DNA of 64,000 bases from Actinomycetota bacterium (lineage in GTDB: Bacteria; Actinomycetota; Acidimicrobiia; Acidimicrobiales; Microtrichaceae), in contig JADJBW010000001.1 of the NCBI GenBank assembly GCA_016703525.1, positions 682,001 through 746,000 of the forward strand. The letters are read 5' to 3'. How positions within the stretch are numbered: position 1 is the first letter of the stretch; the number at the start of each line of letters is the position of its first letter. Below, piece after piece: positions 1-7,998 of this stretch. Under the pieces are notes generated by a model. That model searched no databases. It worked only from the letters and a program-made list of their open reading frames with translations, and was not told the origin of the DNA. A program made the translations under genes and the position numbers.

Positions 1-594
1 AGTTCGCCGGCCGGGTGGGACTGCTCAGCGAGATGGAGGACACCGTCGGGCTGACGATGCTCATGCAGGGACGCGACCCATCGGTGCTCGACATCGACGG
101 CGCGAACGCCGCGCTCGATCATCTCGCGACGGCGACGCGCGACGGGCAGATCCGCGTTCACGGCGAACGAGTACCTCGACCGGCTGATATCGGGCGAGTT
201 CATCGCCTCGATGGGATGGTCGGGTGACCTCGCACAGGTCGCACGCGAGCATCCGAACCTGCGGTTCGTCGTGCCCGAGGAGGGTGCGATGTTGTGGTTC
301 GACACGATGATGATCCCGAAGGGGTCGCCGCACGTGCGCGCCGCAGCCTCCTTCATGGACTCCGTGTACGACGTCGAGACCGCGGCGACGATCACGGAGT
401 ACGTGCAGTACATCTCGCCGGTGTCGGGGGTGCAGGACGCGGTCGCCTCACGGGGGCCCGAGGGCGAGGCGCTCGCCGCCAACGAGTTGGTGTTTCCGAC
501 CGCCGCGACCCGGGAGCGCCTGCACACCTTCGCCGGCGTCGGCGAGGCCGAACACATCGCGCTGAGCTATCGCTTCGACGACCTGGCCTCGTAG
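1..594 (+). pseudogene. Polyamine (spermidine/putrescine) ABC transporter substrate-binding protein, 3' part, frameshifted
   Basis: This is the C-terminal portion of a periplasmic-binding-protein-like solute receptor, with its 5' end outside the window. The reading frame from base 3 gives GLLSEMEDTVGLTML and runs to about base 155. From base 157 a different frame continues the same protein (FTANEYLDRLISGEF, then SMGWSGDLAQ, then WFDTMMIPKGSPH) to the stop at 594. One extra base near 156, or a loss of two, explains the shift. The pattern MGWSGD followed by a Trp/Asp binding segment and a MIPKGSPH-like stretch is typical of PotD/PotF receptors. A sequencing indel is as likely as a real pseudogene. 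The aminoaldehyde dehydrogenase directly downstream fits polyamine uptake and breakdown. Confidence 0.7.
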
Positions 595-650
595 CGGTCG
601 CCGGTTCGGACCCGTTGCGCGTCCGACGTTCGTCGGCAATGCTCCCAGCC

Positions 651-2084
651 ATGACCGACACGAACGTTCGCAACTACATCAACGGTGAGCTGGTCGACGC
701 GGCCGACGGCGCGACCACCGAGCTGATCGACCCGTGCACCGGCAGCGTGTTCGCGTCCGCAGCGCGATCGGGAGCCGCCGACGTCGACCGAGCGTGTCGC
801 GCCGCGGCCGACGCGTTCGAGACGTGGCGCAACACCACCCCGGGCGAGCGACAGGCCGCCCTGTTGAAGATCGCCGATGCGATCGAGGCGCGTGCCGATG
901 AGTTCGTTGCGGCCGAATCCCGCAACACCGGCAAGCCGCTCGGGCTGACCGCGTCGGAGGAGGTGCCGCCGATGATCGACCAGATCCGGTTCTTCGCCGG
1001 CGCCGCCCGCATGCTCGAAGGCCGCTCGGCCGGCGAGTACATGGCGGGTCACACGTCGATGATCCGGCGTGAGCCGCTCGGTGTGTGCGCGCAGGTCGCG
1101 CCGTGGAACTACCCGATGATGATGGCGGTGTGGAAGTGGGCGCCGGCCATCGCCGCGGGGAACGCCGTCGTGCTCAAGCCCTCCGACACCACGCCGGTGA
1201 CCGCAGTGATGATGGCCGAGCTGATGGGCGAGTTCCTCCCCGCCGGGGTCATCAACGTGGTCTGTGGCGACCGCGACACGGGCCGGTCGCTCGTGGAGCA
1301 CGAGGTGCCGCAGCTCGTGTCGGTGACCGGCTCGGTCCGCGCCGGCATGGAGGTCGCCCAGGCCGCCGCCCGTTCGCTCAAGCGCTGCCACCTCGAACTG
1401 GGCGGGAAGGCGCCCGTGGTGGTCTTCGACGACGCCGATATCGAGGCCGCAGCGGAGGCGATCGCGATCGCCGGGTACTTCAACGCCGGTCAGGACTGCA
1501 CCGCGGCGACGCGCGTGATGGTGTCGCCCGGCGTGCACGACGAGTTCGTCGCGGCGCTCGCCGCGCAGGCCGCCGGCACCCGCACCGGCCTGCCCGACGA
1601 CGAGGACGTGCTGTTCGGCCCGCTCAACAACGCGTCGCAACTCGAGCGTGTCGCCGGGTTCGTCGATCGGGCGCCGAGCCATGCGACGGTGCAGACCGGC
1701 GGCGCCCGGCAGGGCGACAGCGGCTACTTCTACACACCGACGGTCGTGTCCGGCCTCCACCAGGACGACGAGATGATCCAGAACGAGATCTTCGGGCCGG
1801 TCATCACGGTGCAGCGCTTCAGCGACGAGGACGAGGCGGTCGCCTGGGCCAACGGCGTGCCGTACGCGCTGGCCTCGTCGGTGTGGACCTCGAACCACGG
1901 CCGGGCGATGCGGATGGCCAAGCGCCTCGACTTCGGCTGCGTGTGGATCAACACCCACATCCCGCTGGTCGCGGAGATGCCTCACGGCGGGTTCAAGCAC
2001 TCGGGCTACGGCAAGGATCTGTCCGCGTACGCGATCGAGGACTACACGCGCATCAAGCACGTCATGACCAACATCGAGGCGTAG
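651..2084 (+). CDS. Aldehyde dehydrogenase, gamma-aminobutyraldehyde/betaine aldehyde type
   Basis: A 477-residue NAD(P)+-dependent aldehyde dehydrogenase of normal family length. The substrate-binding and Rossmann landmarks APWNYP and GNAVVLKPSD are present. The general-base Glu lies in HLELGGK (residue 249) and the catalytic Cys in NAGQDCTA (Cys283). The NAGQDC form is common in gamma-aminobutyraldehyde and betaine aldehyde dehydrogenases. The ATG at 651 is chosen because the protein begins in the usual family way (NYINGELVDAADG); longer in-frame extensions run into the upstream gene and look non-coding. Its position after a polyamine-receptor gene suggests oxidation of 4-aminobutanal to GABA during putrescine catabolism. 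The exact substrate is inference. Confidence 0.88.
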   Translation: MTDTNVRNYINGELVDAADGATTELIDPCTGSVFASAARSGAADVDRACRAAADAFETWRNTTPGERQAALLKIADAIEARADEFVAAESRNTGKPLGLTASEEVPPMIDQIRFFAGAARMLEGRSAGEYMAGHTSMIRREPLGVCAQVAPWNYPMMMAVWKWAPAIAAGNAVVLKPSDTTPVTAVMMAELMGEFLPAGVINVVCGDRDTGRSLVEHEVPQLVSVTGSVRAGMEVAQAAARSLKRCHLELGGKAPVVVFDDADIEAAAEAIAIAGYFNAGQDCTAATRVMVSPGVHDEFVAALAAQAAGTRTGLPDDEDVLFGPLNNASQLERVAGFVDRAPSHATVQTGGARQGDSGYFYTPTVVSGLHQDDEMIQNEIFGPVITVQRFSDEDEAVAWANGVPYALASSVWTSNHGRAMRMAKRLDFGCVWINTHIPLVAEMPHGGFKHSGYGKDLSAYAIEDYTRIKHVMTNIEA

Positions 2085-2130
2085 GGACGCGCCACGCCTC
2101 GGTGTCGGTGGCCCGTGCGAGAGTTGCCGC

Positions 2131-2457
2131 ATGGGTTCTTCCTCCTTGCGATTCGCCGAGACGGTTCGGGTGCTCTCGGCGACCGCGCATGGGTTGGGGC
2201 TGCGCGTTCCCGCGTTCCGGAGCCCGCCGCATACGCCCGGCCGCGATCGCGCCGTCTCCCGCCCCCGCGGTGAGCCGGTCGTCGCGGTGCGGGTGGTCGG
2301 CCGCCCCTTCGCCGCGGTGCAGGCCGACCTGATCGACGGCCTCGCCGTCGTGAACGGGTTGGCCGCCCTCGAAGCGGAACCGGTGCGGCGCGAGCTGTGG
2401 AACGCGCTCGCCCGGGCAGGCGAAGTCGACGGGCAACCCACGCTCGCAGCAGCATGA
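2131..2457 (+). CDS. Hypothetical protein, 108 aa
   Basis: A 108-residue protein I do not recognise. It has no signal peptide or membrane segment. The N-terminal part (RFAETVRVLSATAHGLGL) looks helical, a basic Pro/Arg-rich middle follows, and the C-terminal half (EPVVAVRVVGRPFAAVQADL, then GLAVVNGLAALE) is regular enough to suggest a small folded domain. It lies between the aldehyde dehydrogenase and the DUF2804 gene on the same strand with short gaps, and its codon third positions are strongly GC as in its neighbours. That supports coding, but gives no function. Confidence 0.6.
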   Translation: MGSSSLRFAETVRVLSATAHGLGLRVPAFRSPPHTPGRDRAVSRPRGEPVVAVRVVGRPFAAVQADLIDGLAVVNGLAALEAEPVRRELWNALARAGEVDGQPTLAAA

Positions 2458-2485
2458 GTGCCCGGTGCCGAGGGGTGGAGGATGC

Positions 2486-3541
2486 GTGACGACTCACGAA
2501 CGCGAGCTGACGAGTGCGGTCGATCTGTGCGACGAGCGCGGATGGCTCGCCGATGACGCACGGGGCTGGTCGCGTGCGTCGCTGCATCGGGCGAATCTGA
2601 CGGGGCGGTGGGGCCGGACCAAGCGCTGGGACTACTGGGCGATCCTGTCCGACGACCATGCGGGTTCGGTGACGTATGCCGACGTCGACTACCTCGGGAT
2701 CGTCGACGTCTGGTGGTGCGAGCTGGCGACCGGTCGCATCGGCGGCCGGTCGCTCGTGGTGCCGGGCGCCCGCGGTGTCGCCCTGCCCGAGGAAAGCGGG
2801 TCGGCGCCGCTCGTCTTCGACAGCGAGCAGCTCTCCATCGAGATCCGCGACGTGCCGCCCGGCGCCGCGGGTGATCTGTCGAAGGCGGCGGCGACCGAGA
2901 TCCGCGCTCGGTGGCGCGAGGCCGACGGCGCCTCGGCATCGATCGAGGCGGTCATCGATCGGCCGGAGGGCCACGAGTCGCTCAACGTGGTGATCCCCTG
3001 GTCGCCCTCGACCTTCCAGTTCACCTCCAAGCATCAGGCGCGGCCGGCTCGGGCAACGCTGCTTGTGGGCGCCGAGACGATCGCGCTCGGTTCGTCGTCG
3101 CCGGCATGGGGCGTTCTCGACGTGGGCCGCGGTCGCTGGCCCTATCGGACCCGCTGGAACTGGGGCGGTGGCGCCGGGGCTTCACGCGGCGGCGCGACGA
3201 TCGGGCTGCAGCTCGGCGGCACGTGGACGGTCGGCACCGGGTTCACCGAGAACGGCGTGCTGGTCGACGGACGGCTCGACAAGATCGGCGAGGAGCTCCT
3301 GTGGGATTACCGGTGGGATGCGCCGATGCGCCCATGGCGGGTGACCAGCCCCGACGGCCGCCTCGACCTGGTGCTGACGCCCACGTTCGACCGCCATTCG
3401 CGAACCGAGCTCGGCGTGCTCGGAACCGAGGTGCATCAGGTGTTCGGGCGATGGGCTGGCCGCTACGTGGCCGACGACGGCCGGGAGCACGCGTTCGACG
3501 GGCTGGTCGGATTCGCCGAGGAGTCGCGCTCGCGCTGGTAG
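2486..3541 (+). CDS. DUF2804 domain-containing protein
   Basis: A 351-residue protein with the layout of the DUF2804 family. An N-terminal NLTGRWGRTKRWDYWAILSD-type segment is followed by beta-rich repeats (YRTRWNWGGGAG, then TENGVLVDGRLDKIG) and a C-terminal LTPTFDRHSRTELG stretch. The family has no established biochemical role; related folds resemble lipocalin-like or AttH-like domains, so a hydrophobic-ligand role is possible but speculative. The GTG at 2486 is used because a purine-rich AGGGGTGGAGG lies just upstream and the earlier in-frame ATG adds only a poor extension. There is no signal peptide. Confidence 0.75.
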   Translation: MTTHERELTSAVDLCDERGWLADDARGWSRASLHRANLTGRWGRTKRWDYWAILSDDHAGSVTYADVDYLGIVDVWWCELATGRIGGRSLVVPGARGVALPEESGSAPLVFDSEQLSIEIRDVPPGAAGDLSKAAATEIRARWREADGASASIEAVIDRPEGHESLNVVIPWSPSTFQFTSKHQARPARATLLVGAETIALGSSSPAWGVLDVGRGRWPYRTRWNWGGGAGASRGGATIGLQLGGTWTVGTGFTENGVLVDGRLDKIGEELLWDYRWDAPMRPWRVTSPDGRLDLVLTPTFDRHSRTELGVLGTEVHQVFGRWAGRYVADDGREHAFDGLVGFAEESRSRW

Positions 3542-3557
3542 CTCGCGACCGCGCCGG

Positions 3558-3569
3558 TAGCGTGGCGCC
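3558..3569 (+). promoter_or_regulatory. Leaderless-type -10 box of the M50 protease gene
   Basis: TAGCGT at 3558-3563 is followed by exactly six bases and then the GTG at 3570. That spacing puts transcription start at the start codon, and no Shine-Dalgarno sequence is visible. The same arrangement recurs at many genes in the window. Confidence 0.6.
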
Positions 3570-4925
3570 GTGCCTCAGCCACGCCCCGCCTTCACCGTGT
3601 TCGGCATTCCGGTCCGATTCGACCTCTGGTTCGCGTTCGGCCTGTTCATCTTCTACAGCCTGTCCGGCGGTGGCCAGCGGGGGCTGTACACCGTGGTCGC
3701 CATCGCCGTGTTCGTGGTCTTCCACGAGTTCGGTCACGCGTTCGCGGCAAAGGCGTTCGGCGTGCCGTCCGAGGTGCGGCTGTCGTTCCTCGGCGGGTGG
3801 ACCTCGTTTCCCGGCACCACGTTGAGTCGGTGGCAGCGCAACGTGATCTCGTTCGCCGGGCCCGGCACCGAACTGGTGCTGGGGGTGGTCGGACTGGCGG
3901 TGGTTCGGGCCTTCGTGGACCCCTCGACATCGATGGCGGCGGCCGAGCGCTACATCGACCTCCACGGCGCCATCGGCTGGGCGGGCGTCATGCTCGCCGT
4001 GCTCAACCTCATGCCGATCTGGCCCCTGGACGGCGGTCATCTGATGAGCTCGCTGGTCGAACGCATCGCCGGGCCGTCGGGGCGGATCGCGTTCCTCCAG
4101 TTCTCGGTGGTCGTGAGCGGCGTGATCGTTGCGCTGTCGTTCTCGGGCGGGGAGGGCTCGCTACGCAGCTTCAGCAGCCGCCAGCAGTCGGAGGCCCTAA
4201 CCGCCCCTTTGCTCGGGGCCGTGTGGCACTACGTCCTCGCGGCGCCGGCGCTCGCGATGTCGGCGCTGTTCATCGCCGTGTTCACGGGCCTGGAGAGCTG
4301 GCGTGCCCTGCAAGTGGCGCGGATCGGCGGAGGCATCGCGGCGCCGACCCCGCAGGACGCGCAGGCGTCGCGCACACTGGATCGGGCGCTCGCGATCCGC
4401 GCCGCCGAGCGGCAGGGATGGGAGACCGGCGTGCCCGGAGCCTTCCCCCGTGGAGCGGGCCCCTCGCCGTGGCTGCAGGCGCACCTCGCGGGGCGGAGCG
4501 GCGCTGATGCGTCGCGAATGTCGGCGATTCTCGACGGACTCGCGGGACGTGACGATTCCTGGGAGATCGACCGGCTCGATCGGCCCGAAGTCGGACAGCT
4601 GCTCGCGTTCGTGGGTCCAACGGCCGGCCTCGCACCGCGGGCGGTCGCCGCCCGCGTCGTCCACGGAACGGTCGACGACCTGATCGCCGCGGCCATGGCG
4701 TCGTACCAGGCCGGGTGGCGTCCCGACGCGTTCTACGTGGTGGCCGAGGGGCTTGCCCATCGGGGTCTGCTCGACGACGCCATGGTGTGGCTCACGAGCG
4801 CAGTCGAGCGCGGACCCGATCCGCGCCGGTTGGCCATGTCACCCGAGTTCCGCCCGCTTCACGCCAGGTCCGATTTTCAGCGGTTGCTCGGCGTCGCCGA
4901 GCGAGCGGTTCCCAACGGGCGCTGA
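3570..4925 (+). CDS. Site-2 protease-like M50 family membrane metalloprotease
   Basis: A 451-residue membrane protein. The zinc motif HEFGH is at residues 52-56 in the second membrane segment. The third ligand is in PLDGGH (Asp154), following NLMPIWP, as in site-2 proteases and SpoIVFB-like enzymes. Four to six hydrophobic segments fill residues 1-240. The C-terminal 200 residues are soluble and contain a helical segment (DDLIAAAMASYQAGWRPDAF) that resembles a TPR-like helix pair. M50 enzymes cut transmembrane proteins inside the bilayer, often releasing regulators; the substrate here is unknown. The GTG start is preceded by a leaderless-type -10 box. The 3' end overlaps the convergent P-type ATPase gene by 49 bases. 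Confidence 0.8.
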   Translation: MPQPRPAFTVFGIPVRFDLWFAFGLFIFYSLSGGGQRGLYTVVAIAVFVVFHEFGHAFAAKAFGVPSEVRLSFLGGWTSFPGTTLSRWQRNVISFAGPGTELVLGVVGLAVVRAFVDPSTSMAAAERYIDLHGAIGWAGVMLAVLNLMPIWPLDGGHLMSSLVERIAGPSGRIAFLQFSVVVSGVIVALSFSGGEGSLRSFSSRQQSEALTAPLLGAVWHYVLAAPALAMSALFIAVFTGLESWRALQVARIGGGIAAPTPQDAQASRTLDRALAIRAAERQGWETGVPGAFPRGAGPSPWLQAHLAGRSGADASRMSAILDGLAGRDDSWEIDRLDRPEVGQLLAFVGPTAGLAPRAVAARVVHGTVDDLIAAAMASYQAGWRPDAFYVVAEGLAHRGLLDDAMVWLTSAVERGPDPRRLAMSPEFRPLHARSDFQRLLGVAERAVPNGR

Positions 4926-7552
4926 ATCCGTCGCCGCGCCTCGTCGACGACGCCGAGCACAGCGGCCCCCGCGACCACGATCCCCCATTGCGCGAGGTCG
5001 AGGTCGGCCGTCTCGAAGAGCGTTCGCAGCGACGACCACTCCACCGCCAGGACCTGCAGCGCCACCACGACACCGAGCGCCAACCACAGGCGGGCATTGC
5101 GCAGGGTGTCGCGGGTGAACACGGTCCGTGTCGAGCGCACGTTGAGGGCGTTGACCACCTGCATCAGCACGAACGTCGTGAACGCCATGGTCGTCGCGAC
5201 GCCTCGGCCGTGGCGCGGCTCGGCCCACGCAAGGATCGACAGTGCGACCGTGGCCATCGTGGCACCGTGCACGACCAGCGTGCGCAGCGTCGGTCCGTCC
5301 AGAATCGGCCGACGTGGAGATCGCGGCGGCCGATCCATCACCCCGGTGCGAGGCGGGTCGACGCCCAGGGCCATGGCGGGCGGCCCGTCCATGATGATGT
5401 TGACCCACAGCAACTGGATCGCCGACATGGGCTTGGGGAGCCCGGCCAGCTGCGAGCCGACGAGCGTGAAGATCGCGCCCGTGTTCGTCGCGACCTGGAA
5501 CCGGACGAACGTGACGATGTTGTCGTAGATCGCCCGGCCGCGTTCGATCGCCCGCACGATCGTGCCGAGTTGGTCGTCCGCCAGCACCACGTCGGCGGAT
5601 TCCTTGGTGACCTCGGTGCCGGTGATGCCCATCGCGACGCCGACGTCGGCCTGCTTGAGCGACGGGGCGTCGTTCACGCCGTCGCCGGTCATGGCGGTGA
5701 TGCGGCCGCGCGCCTGGAGCGCGCGCACGATGCGGAGCTTGTGTTCGGGGGAGACGCGGGCGAACACGCCGATCTCCTCGACCGAGTCGACGAGCTCGGC
5801 GTCGGACATCGCGTCGAGGTCGGCCCCGCGGACAGATCGTCCGACGATGCCGAGTTCCGCCGCGATCGCCGTCGCGGTCACGGGGTGGTCGCCGGTGATC
5901 ATCTTCACGTCGACCCCGGCTGAGCGCGCAGTCGCGATGGCCTCGGCGGCTTCGGGGCGGGGCGGATCGGCCAGGCCGACCAACCCGAGCAGCGTCATGG
6001 TCGTGCAGGCCGTGGCGATCTGTGCCGGGTCGGCGTCGACGAGAGCGGACGGTTCGACGCGACGCGACGCGACGGCGAGCACCCGGCGCCCGAGCCGCCC
6101 GGACGCCTCGACCATCGATGCGATGCGATCGGCGGCGAGCGGGTCGAGCGGGAGCGGGCCCTCCGCGGTCGCCATGGCGTCGCACCGCTCGATCAGGACA
6201 TCGGCGGCGCCCTTGGCGAGCAGCAGGGTTCCGGGCGCGCCGTCGGTTGCGCCGTCGACGACGACGGCCATGAACTTGCGGGTCGAGTCGAACGGGAGCT
6301 CGGCGCGCCGGGGTCGGGCGGCGCGCAGGTCGGCGAGGTCGATCCCGGAGCGCGCTGCGAGGCGCACGAGGCCGACCTCGGTCGGGTCGCCGACGGCGTC
6401 GTCCCCGTCGACCGCAGCGTCGGACGCCAGCACGAGGGCCTCGAGGAGCGGGCCGCTCAGGCGGGAGTCATCGAGCGGGAGCGGCCCGTGCGACTCGATC
6501 TCGTACCGGTCTCCTCCCAGCGTGATGTCGCGTGCCGACATCGCGTTCATCGTGAGGGTGCCGGTCTTGTCGGAGCAGATGACGGAGGTGGAGCCGAGCG
6601 TCTCGACGCTGCCGAGCCGCTTCACGATCGCGCCGTGTCGGGCGAGCGACCCGACGCCCAGCGCGAGCGTGACGGTGACCACGGCGGGAAGCCCCTCGGG
6701 TACCGCCGCGACCGCGAGAGCGATCGCCGAGGAGGCGATACCGCCGAGGGTGTCACCGCGCGCCAGGCCCAGAGTCGCGTACACGACCATGGCCCCACCG
6801 GCGATGAGGGCGAGTCGCTTGCCGAGCCCTTCGAGTTGCTGCTGCAGCGGCGTGTCGGTCTCGGTGGCCGAATGGAGCAGTGCGGCGAGACGCCCCATCT
6901 CGGTCGACATCGCGGTCGCCGTGACCACGGCCTCGATCCGGCCGCGCGTCACGGTGGTGTTCATCCACACCATCGAGGTGCGATCGCCGAGTGGGGCATG
7001 CGCATCGGCCACCGGTTGTGCGCTCTTGTCGACCGGGAGCGACTCGCCGGTGAGCGCGGACTCGTCGGTGTTCGCGTCGGCCGCGAGCGCGATCCGGGCG
7101 TCGGCGGGGACGCGGTCACCGGCTGCGAGGAGGACGATGTCGCCCGGCACGAGCTCGTCGGCACCGATCTCGATGGGCTGGCCGTTGCGGCGCACGCGGG
7201 CGGGCGGGGCCAGCATGGCGCGCAGTGCGTCGAGCGAGCGCTCGGCGCGGAACTCCTGCACCATGCCCAACACGGCGTTGATCACCAGCACCGTGCCGAT
7301 CACGATCGTGTCCTTCAGGTCGCCGACCAGACCGGCGAGCGCGGCGCCGGCGGCCAGCACCCCGACGAGCACTGAGCGGAACTGGTCGACGAAGCGTCGC
7401 CACATCGGCGTTCGGGGTGCATCGGCGAGCCGATTCGGGCCCACCGACGCGAGGCGTCGTGCCGCCTCCTCGGCGGAGAGCCCGGCCGTCGGATCGGCCG
7501 CGTGGTCGCGCACGACATCCGCGACCGGTTGCACCCAGGGCGTTGCGGTCAT
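4877..7552 (-). CDS. P-type cation-transporting ATPase, PMR1/SPCA-like (probable Mn2+/Ca2+ exporter)
   Basis: An 891-residue P2-type ATPase with the full domain order: actuator TGES, M4 PEGLP, phosphorylation motif DKTGTLT (Asp328), hinge TGDGVNDAP, and C-terminal membrane helices. The M6 ion-site segment reads NIIMDGPPAMALG (Asn718, Asp722). It matches Golgi/secretory-pathway Ca2+/Mn2+ pumps (NIIMDGPPAQSLG) better than the SERCA form; the Gln linked to Mn2+ selectivity in PMR1 is Met727 here. ATG 7552 is chosen because MTATPW opens the usual N-terminal domain; GTG 7579 is an alternative. The ATG overlaps the stop of a 44-codon leader ORF, and upstream lies a yybP-ykoY-like Mn2+ riboswitch. 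Manganese export is inferred from these two facts together. Confidence 0.88.
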   Translation of the reverse strand: MTATPWVQPVADVVRDHAADPTAGLSAEEAARRLASVGPNRLADAPRTPMWRRFVDQFRSVLVGVLAAGAALAGLVGDLKDTIVIGTVLVINAVLGMVQEFRAERSLDALRAMLAPPARVRRNGQPIEIGADELVPGDIVLLAAGDRVPADARIALAADANTDESALTGESLPVDKSAQPVADAHAPLGDRTSMVWMNTTVTRGRIEAVVTATAMSTEMGRLAALLHSATETDTPLQQQLEGLGKRLALIAGGAMVVYATLGLARGDTLGGIASSAIALAVAAVPEGLPAVVTVTLALGVGSLARHGAIVKRLGSVETLGSTSVICSDKTGTLTMNAMSARDITLGGDRYEIESHGPLPLDDSRLSGPLLEALVLASDAAVDGDDAVGDPTEVGLVRLAARSGIDLADLRAARPRRAELPFDSTRKFMAVVVDGATDGAPGTLLLAKGAADVLIERCDAMATAEGPLPLDPLAADRIASMVEASGRLGRRVLAVASRRVEPSALVDADPAQIATACTTMTLLGLVGLADPPRPEAAEAIATARSAGVDVKMITGDHPVTATAIAAELGIVGRSVRGADLDAMSDAELVDSVEEIGVFARVSPEHKLRIVRALQARGRITAMTGDGVNDAPSLKQADVGVAMGITGTEVTKESADVVLADDQLGTIVRAIERGRAIYDNIVTFVRFQVATNTGAIFTLVGSQLAGLPKPMSAIQLLWVNIIMDGPPAMALGVDPPRTGVMDRPPRSPRRPILDGPTLRTLVVHGATMATVALSILAWAEPRHGRGVATTMAFTTFVLMQVVNALNVRSTRTVFTRDTLRNARLWLALGVVVALQVLAVEWSSLRTLFETADLDLAQWGIVVAGAAVLGVVDEARRRIQRPLGTARSATPSNR

Positions 7553-7683
7553 CGCCGTGTCCCCGCCGTCCGGAGACACCTGCCACGGCCTGCGCGTCCG
7601 CTGGAGTGTGCGCGCTGGGCCCGTGGAGGTGTACCAGGGATCCGGCCGAAGCGGCTGAGGGGCCGCGGGAATCGAGGGGTCAT
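7549..7683 (-). CDS. 44-aa leader ORF translationally coupled to the P-type ATPase
   Basis: This short ORF encodes MTPRFPRPLSRF followed by an Arg/Gly-rich tail and has no recognisable domain. Two features support translation: GAAGGAG lies six bases before its ATG, and its TGA overlaps the ATG of the ATPase as ATGA. It is the first start codon after the putative riboswitch, and its Shine-Dalgarno lies in the 3' arm of a hairpin. A regulatory leader peptide or a coupling ORF is more likely than a functional protein. Confidence 0.45.
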   Translation of the reverse strand: MTPRFPRPLSRFGRIPGTPPRAQRAHSSGRAGRGRCLRTAGTRR

Positions 7684-7689
7684 GGGTTG

Positions 7690-7721
7690 CTCCTTCGGCT
7701 TCGTGTGAACGAAACCGAAGG
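7690..7721 (-). promoter_or_regulatory. Shine-Dalgarno-sequestering hairpin (expression platform)
   Basis: On the minus strand CCTTCGG (7721-7715) can pair with CCGAAGG (7698-7692), which contains most of the GAAGGAG ribosome site of the leader ORF. A further CG-rich 3-bp extension lies inside the loop. The 5' arm is the same CCTTCG that forms the 3' strand of aptamer helix P1. The two pairings are therefore mutually exclusive. Ligand-stabilised P1 would expose the ribosome site, giving a translational ON switch. Confidence 0.6.
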
Positions 7722-7862
7722 TCTTCCCCACCACGCCGTACCGTCTGGCGGCCCCAGGGCTGCCATCGCCATCACGTGGTGCCTGCCGCCGGGGCCTCGC
7801 TTCCGGTTGGAGCGGGGCCCGTGATGACGACGACGGGCTTGTGGGGTACTCCCCTTCGATCT
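7714..7862 (-). ncRNA. yybP-ykoY (Mn2+) riboswitch candidate
   Basis: Reading the minus strand 5' to 3', CGAAGG (7858-7853), GGAGTA (7852-7847) and CCCCAC (7846-7841) face GTGGGG (7731-7726), AAGA (7725-7722) and CCTTCG (7721-7716). Two helices of six perfect pairs thus flank an internal loop of GGAGTA against AAGA. This is the arrangement and sequence I recall for the yybP-ykoY family (GGGGAGTA at the 5' end, AAGACC at the 3' end). Inside, TCGTCGTCATCACG (7833-7820) can pair along its length, with a few wobbles, with CGTGATGGCGATGG (7776-7763). The family senses Mn2+ and commonly precedes manganese exporters and P-type ATPases, as here. No covariance search was possible. Confidence 0.72.
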
Positions 7863-7986
7863 TGGTCGGACGACGCCGTGAGCGGCGTCGGAACACAAGG
7901 TACAGGTCGCGTCGCGATTTCGGCTGAACATTTCTCAGCGACGCTTCGGCCGCTCGGCGGGCCGCCCTGCCGTGCGGCGTGCCGGT
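7863..7986. other. Intergenic remainder between divergent ATPase leader and lldD promoter
   Basis: The 7580-7998 gap holds the leader ORF, expression platform, riboswitch and the lldD promoter, described separately. The remaining bases should include the minus-strand promoter of the ATPase transcript, but I see no convincing -10 box and nothing else. Confidence 0.4.
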
Positions 7987-7998
7987 TACGCTCGCCCT
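7987..7998 (+). promoter_or_regulatory. Leaderless-type -10 box of lldD
   Basis: TACGCT at 7987-7992 plus six bases leads directly to the GTG at 7999. The identical six-base spacing at the M50 gene supports both the promoter and the choice of this start over the in-frame ATG at 7972. Confidence 0.55.

Noticed and set aside
567..2939. A 790-residue minus-strand reading frame opposite the aldehyde dehydrogenase and DUF2804 genes.
   Set aside because: It is Arg/His/Pro-rich with no domain, and lies opposite genes with clear motifs; such antisense frames are expected at this GC content.
5562..7658. A 698-residue plus-strand frame opposite the P-type ATPase.
   Set aside because: Low-complexity Ser/Ala/Arg sequence, antisense to a pump with every canonical motif.
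7680..7931. An 83-residue minus-strand ORF in the ATPase leader.
   Set aside because: It covers the riboswitch candidate, has no ribosome site, and its sequence is dictated by the RNA helices.
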